Source: an uncultured Eubacteriales bacterium (GTDB taxonomy: Bacteria > Bacillota > Clostridia > Oscillospirales > CAG-272). Taken from it: a stretch of 25,160 nt of DNA. Positions within the stretch are counted from its first letter, which is position 1. Each line of letters starts with the position of its first letter. This document shows, one piece after another, positions 21,282-25,160 of this stretch. The stretch lies in assembly GCA_910586545.1 (NCBI GenBank), contig CAJUIQ010000025.1, positions 1-25,160 of the forward strand, written 5' to 3'. The position numbers were made by a program, and so were the translations under genes. Under the pieces are notes generated by a model. It did no database searches. It was not told the origin of the DNA and saw only the letters and a program-made list of their open reading frames with translations.

Positions 21282-21742
21282 ACGCTCCGCTCGCCTTTCA
21301 GCACCCTGCTGTCCATAGGAATAGTAACCGGGCCATCGTTTATTAGCGACACCTGCATATCGGCACGAAACTTTCCTCGACAGACAGCGGGCACAAGAGG
21401 CGTGATATAATCGCAAAAATATGCAAAAAGCACCTCCGCCCGTTCCGGCGGCGCGCTGGCAAAAAAGTCAGGCCGGTTGCCCTTTCTGTAAGACGCATAT
21501 AGCGTAAAGTTAGGCACCACCATCACTGATCCGCCTATATCTCCAATAGATAAATTCATTTTTCCCGCTTCATCCTGGAATACCCGCAGCTTTGCAATTT
21601 TCTCCGCCAACAATCTGGCGTCTTCTTCTCTATCCTCTGTGGATACTCCAAGTAAAATCAAAAATCCCCGTCCACACTGAGAGAAAGGTTCTCCATCAGC
21701 TACAACTGATGCCGAACGGATTCGTTGTAATATCGCCAACAT
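21278..21742 (-). CDS. dtd: D-aminoacyl-tRNA deacylase
   Basis: A 154-residue DTD. It begins MLAILQRIRSASVVADGEP and has FLILLGV, then the C-terminal NDGPVTIPMDS, containing the Gly-cis-Pro core that reads D-amino acids and rejects L ones. It removes D-amino acids, and glycine from tRNA-Ala. The usual S-Q-F-T-L motif reads P-N-F-T-L here (in MVVPNFTLYA). Length and all other blocks are normal. The start codon is one base past the relA stop, and the gene overlaps hemZ by four bases. Confidence 0.92.
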   Translation of the reverse strand: MLAILQRIRSASVVADGEPFSQCGRGFLILLGVSTEDREEDARLLAEKIAKLRVFQDEAGKMNLSIGDIGGSVMVVPNFTLYASYRKGNRPDFFASAPPERAEVLFAYFCDYITPLVPAVCRGKFRADMQVSLINDGPVTIPMDSRVLKGERSV

Positions 21743-21743
21743 A

Positions 21744-23972
21744 TCAGTTAAATCCTCTGACTACAGTATTTACATGGGGAACTGTTTTCAACTTGGAAAC
21801 AACAGAATGAAAATGTCCGGTATCCCTGCAGGTAAACTTCACGTTAATGATTACATCATCTTCCCCATGTTTTCTAGTATTGATCTGCAAAATAGATACC
21901 CGCATTTCTGCCAGCGCTGTGGTAACCCCGGCGATTACGGATATATCATCGTCTGCAAAAATCTGGATCATCGCTTCAAAAACATCATGATCCTGGTGCA
22001 GTTCTTCCATATCCCACTCTGCCCGGATCCAGCGGTGGAAGAATTCGTCTCCCTTCATACCGGTCACCACATTGGGACAATCTCGCTTGTGGATGGAGAC
22101 GCCGTAGCCTTTCGTAATAAATCCAATAATCGAATCTCCAGGAAGTGGATTGCAGCACTTGGCAAACTTAACAGCACATCCCCGCTCTCCGTCTACAATA
22201 ATTCCGCCGGATTTTCCAGTCACAGGAGAGGGCACCGTTTTGACTTGCTCCACCTCCAAAACTGGTTCCGGTTCCTCCGGGTGGATCAGCTTTTCCGCTT
22301 CTTCCCGCAGCTTTGAAAGCACCTTGCTCACCAGCATTCCACCGTATCCAATGGCATTGCATAAGTCTTCCCCGTTTTGCATCCCCACACGGCGGGCAAC
22401 ATTTGTGATGATTTCGGTTCTCTGGGCTTCCGTAGCATTTCTGGATATCCGCTGAATTTCCCGGTCCAAATCCGCCCGGCCAATTAAAATATTTTCGCTC
22501 CGTTTTTCTCGCTTGAACCACTGGCGAATCTTGTTGCGCGCTTCTCCCGTGCGTACAATCTTTAGCCAGTCTCGGCTAGGCCCCTTGGAAGACGCAGACG
22601 TGATAATCTCTACAATCTCCCCGTTTTGGGGACACTTGTCAATTGGCGCAATCATGCCGTTGATTTTTGCGCCAATCATTTTATTACCAATCGCCGAGTG
22701 AATTGCATAAGCAAAGTCAATTAAAGTAGAGCCTTGGGGCAGCGCAATTACATCTCCCTTTGGTGTAAAAACAAACGTCTCGTCGTGGAAAATATCGATT
22801 TTAAGAGAATGCATGAAATCGTCCGGATCAATGGCCTCATTTTCCGTATCGATCAGCTTTGAAATCCATGCAAGCTTATCGTCCATCTCTTCCTTGCTCT
22901 GAACTCCTGTTTTATATTTCCAGTGGGCAGCAATACCATATTCGGCCACATGATGCATCTCCCTGGTACGAATCTGCACCTCAAAGGGAACCCCCTCTCG
23001 TCCGATTACGGTAGTATGGAGAGACTGATACATATTGGGCTTCGGCGTAGAAATATAATCCTTAAATCGCCCCGGCATACTTTTGTACATTTCGTGGATG
23101 ATCCCCAGGGCCGTATAGCATTCCAATTCTGTTTCAACAATAATTCGCAAAGCATAAAAATCGTAAATCTCGTCAAATTCCTTGGACTGGTTAAACATTT
23201 TCCGGTAAATGCTGTATACCGTTTTTACACGCCCTTCCAGCGTAAAATGAATGTTGTATTTTTCCAGATGGGCAGAAACATTTGCCCGGACGTTTTCAAT
23301 AAAATTCTGATTTTGCCCATATTTTTCTTCAATGTGTCGGCTAACTTCTGCGTATCCAATAGGATCCAGATAAGACAGGGCCAGATTTTCCAGTTCCTGC
23401 TTGATGCGCTGGATACCAAGACGGTGGGCCAGAGGCGCATATACATGCATCGTTTCCAGTGCTGTAGTCCTGCGCTTGTTTTCCGGTTTAGCGTCCAATG
23501 TGCGCATATTGTGCAGTCGGTCACAAAGCTTGATAAAAATTACCCGCACATCTTTGGACATAGCAAGAAGCATTCGCCGGATATTCTCCATCTGCGCCTC
23601 TTCCTTGTCCTCAATATTTAAATCCACCAATTTCGTAAGGCCGCTGACCAGCATAGCCACATCCGTGCCAAACCACTTTTCTATGGTATCAAGATCTGTC
23701 TTGTCTGAACAGTCTTCTACCGTATCATGAAGAAACGCCGCACAGATGGAGTCCGTGTCCAAACCTAACGCCGCAACGATCTCCGCCACCGCAACCGGAT
23801 GTATGATATAAGGCTCTCCGCTGTTGCGAAATTGCCCTTCGTGGAGATCCGCAGCATATAAAAAAGCTGCCGTAATCTTATCTATATCATATTTTTTCCC
23901 GCTAGACTTAAGCATTCCCAGCAAATTCTTAATGTCGTCCGCGCTTCTTTCAATTCCTTTTGGTATTTCCAT
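21744..23972 (-). CDS. Bifunctional (p)ppGpp synthetase/hydrolase (RelA/SpoT family)
   Basis: A 742-residue long RSH protein. The HD hydrolase domain is intact: His44 in HEGQFRNSG, His58 in IIHPV, and His82-Asp83 in AFLHDTVEDCS. The synthetase region follows with YDFYALRIIVE and GRFKDYISTPKPNMYQSLH (about 255-330). A TGS domain (about 385-450, FVFTPKGDVIALPQGSTLIDFAY), a helical and zinc-finger region with CAVKFAKCCNPLPGD, and a C-terminal ACT domain (about 665-742) complete it. It makes and degrades (p)ppGpp in response to starvation and associates with the ribosome. It is coupled to dtd and lies seven bases after recJ. Confidence 0.95.
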   Translation of the reverse strand: MEIPKGIERSADDIKNLLGMLKSSGKKYDIDKITAAFLYAADLHEGQFRNSGEPYIIHPVAVAEIVAALGLDTDSICAAFLHDTVEDCSDKTDLDTIEKWFGTDVAMLVSGLTKLVDLNIEDKEEAQMENIRRMLLAMSKDVRVIFIKLCDRLHNMRTLDAKPENKRRTTALETMHVYAPLAHRLGIQRIKQELENLALSYLDPIGYAEVSRHIEEKYGQNQNFIENVRANVSAHLEKYNIHFTLEGRVKTVYSIYRKMFNQSKEFDEIYDFYALRIIVETELECYTALGIIHEMYKSMPGRFKDYISTPKPNMYQSLHTTVIGREGVPFEVQIRTREMHHVAEYGIAAHWKYKTGVQSKEEMDDKLAWISKLIDTENEAIDPDDFMHSLKIDIFHDETFVFTPKGDVIALPQGSTLIDFAYAIHSAIGNKMIGAKINGMIAPIDKCPQNGEIVEIITSASSKGPSRDWLKIVRTGEARNKIRQWFKREKRSENILIGRADLDREIQRISRNATEAQRTEIITNVARRVGMQNGEDLCNAIGYGGMLVSKVLSKLREEAEKLIHPEEPEPVLEVEQVKTVPSPVTGKSGGIIVDGERGCAVKFAKCCNPLPGDSIIGFITKGYGVSIHKRDCPNVVTGMKGDEFFHRWIRAEWDMEELHQDHDVFEAMIQIFADDDISVIAGVTTALAEMRVSILQINTRKHGEDDVIINVKFTCRDTGHFHSVVSKLKTVPHVNTVVRGFN

Positions 23973-23979
23973 ATTGTAC

Positions 23980-25160
23980 TTACGCTTTCCCCGCTACACA
24001 TGCTGCCCGCAGTTTCTTTAATATATTGGACTTGTTCAAATCCGCCTTTGTTTTCACATAAATATATTTGAAACGGTATATTTCCCGCTCATCTTCGATT
24101 TTTTCCACACCCAGTATGTTGAGCTCCTGAAAAATTCGGATCATATACTGTACCTTTACATAACGCATATCTCTGCCCACACTCTGCAAAAGATTGCACA
24201 AAGAACGCACACTAAAGGTATCGTGCTCCAGACGCAGCTCTTTTTTTATAAGATTATACAAAGCGCCCAGATCCTCTCTGGAAGGAACGATACTTTCTGC
24301 CTCCTGACGTGTCCAATGCATCCGTTCCTCTCCGCTGCTTAGTGCCAAATAAAGCTGCCGTTCGTTTTCATACGCCAATGCGCTTGCATCGCTGAGCCGT
24401 ATGTCTTTCACAATAAACTGCAGATTTTTCACATTCTGATATGCGTTGATGTCCAACTGAAACAAAACATCCACGCTGTCCCCTTCGTACAAATCCAATT
24501 CCTCCGGGGATCTTCTAAAAAACATGGCCGTAATCACCAGCGTGTCCTTTGTGAGAGTCATTTTGGCATGCTTACCGCCGCCTACCCCCGCAACAGAAGC
24601 AAGCCGCATATCCCGCATTACAAATAAGGGCACCGGATTCGATACTCCAAAAGGTTCCAGGCGATACAGTTCCGCTGCTTGCGTCATATGTACGTCGGCA
24701 GGAATCAGTTCACATTCTGCTTCCAGCACAGGCGCCTGTTCTTTTTCTGAGAAGCACCCTCTAGCGTAATCATTGATCCGCCTGCGAAACGCAGCAAGAT
24801 TATTTCTACTGACAGAAAGTCCCGCAGCCAATTCATGGCCGCCATATTTGATCAGTAAATCTGCACAATGGGTCAGCGCTTCTACCAGATTCATTCCTTT
24901 AACGCTTCTGCCGCTTCCCTTTCCGGTATCTCCTTGCACTCCTTCTCCATTGTCAAAGGAAATCAAAATGCAGGGTTTCCCGTATTTCTCCGCAATTCTG
25001 GATGCGACAATCCCAATAATTCCGTGATGCCAGCTTTCATCTGACAAAACAATTACCGGATCATGGATAAGCTCCTTATCCCCAACGATACGGGCAAAAG
25101 CCTGCTCCATAATTTTATTTTCTTCCAGTTGACGCTCCTGATTGATTTTGCATAACTCTT
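23980..25160 (-). CDS. recJ: Single-stranded-DNA exonuclease RecJ, N-terminally truncated by the window
   Basis: The frame is open through the right edge, so the N-terminal DHH catalytic domain lies outside the window. About 393 codons are visible. The first visible part reads ELCKINQERQLEE, the linker helix of RecJ. Next comes the DHHA1 domain: WHHGIIGIVASRIAEKYGKPC, then RSVKGMNLVEAL and the motif KYGGHELAAGL. An OB-fold follows (about VMRDMRLASVAGVGGGKHAKMTLTKD) and a C-terminal extension typical of Firmicutes RecJ. It degrades 5'-tailed single strands in recombination and repair. It leads the recJ-relA-dtd-hemZ run. Confidence 0.93.
   Translation of the reverse strand, partial: ELCKINQERQLEENKIMEQAFARIVGDKELIHDPVIVLSDESWHHGIIGIVASRIAEKYGKPCILISFDNGEGVQGDTGKGSGRSVKGMNLVEALTHCADLLIKYGGHELAAGLSVSRNNLAAFRRRINDYARGCFSEKEQAPVLEAECELIPADVHMTQAAELYRLEPFGVSNPVPLFVMRDMRLASVAGVGGGKHAKMTLTKDTLVITAMFFRRSPEELDLYEGDSVDVLFQLDINAYQNVKNLQFIVKDIRLSDASALAYENERQLYLALSSGEERMHWTRQEAESIVPSREDLGALYNLIKKELRLEHDTFSVRSLCNLLQSVGRDMRYVKVQYMIRIFQELNILGVEKIEDEREIYRFKYIYVKTKADLNKSNILKKLRAACVAGKA

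Noticed and set aside
21282..21416. A 45-residue N-terminal extension of HemZ
   Set aside because: It overlaps dtd in another frame and has no similarity to HemZ N-termini. The ATG at 21281 gives the usual coupled ATGA junction.
22923..23621. A 232-codon + strand frame opposite relA/spoT
   Set aside because: Antisense to the synthetase domain; no recognisable motif.

Overview
The window looks like chromosome from a spore-forming, Gram-positive anaerobe of the class Clostridia. The grounds are the sporulation genes yabP, yabQ and spoVB-like, divIC, mini-RNase III, a MecA-like adaptor, PadR and WYL regulators, hemZ, and a bifunctional relA/spoT beside dtd. I cannot place it below class. No tRNA, rRNA, CRISPR array, insertion sequence or integrase was recognised, and no stretch over about 215 bases lacks a gene or a described element.

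Left edge (1-3570). A membrane transglutaminase-like protein (5' truncated) and mini-RNase III run on the + strand and end at a shared terminator. On the - strand lie a small zinc-ribbon protein and a WYL-domain repressor. Each has a promoter overlapped by a TGACA-N6-TGTC(A/C) inverted repeat, which suggests one small regulon controlled by the WYL protein.

Centre-left (3581-9480), the most unusual part. Seven intact - strand genes form a phage-virion-type cassette: scaffold-like protein, N4-gp56-type major capsid protein, a 76-residue protein, a 123-residue connector-like protein, a 602-residue protein resembling a neck or hub component, a 58-residue protein, and a LysM protein with a virion-type C-terminal region. 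The cassette lies between the deoB terminator and its own terminator, with a candidate promoter at its head. It has no terminase, portal, protease, tape measure, lysis, integrase or replication gene, and host genes flank it on both sides. It could be a domesticated capsid system, a helper-dependent satellite, or an intact-looking prophage remnant.

Centre (9460-13392). deoB (- strand) lies divergent from a MecA-like adaptor gene (+ strand) with a structured leader. Next comes a three-gene + strand operon, padR / DUF1700 / DUF4097, with overlapping genes, a strong promoter and an inverted repeat over the -10 box. This is a typical PadR-controlled envelope module.

Right half (13395-25160). A long - strand housekeeping run reads, in transcription order: recJ (partial), relA/spoT, dtd, hemZ, P-loop nucleoside kinase, spoVB-like flippase, mazG, hup, rqcP, yabP, yabQ, divIC and the alpha subunit of a class I fumarase. 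The stretch from spoVB to divIC matches the B. subtilis yabM-yabN-yabO-yabP-yabQ-divIC order, with hup inserted and given its own promoter. The fumarase alpha gene ends at a terminator with no beta-subunit gene after it.
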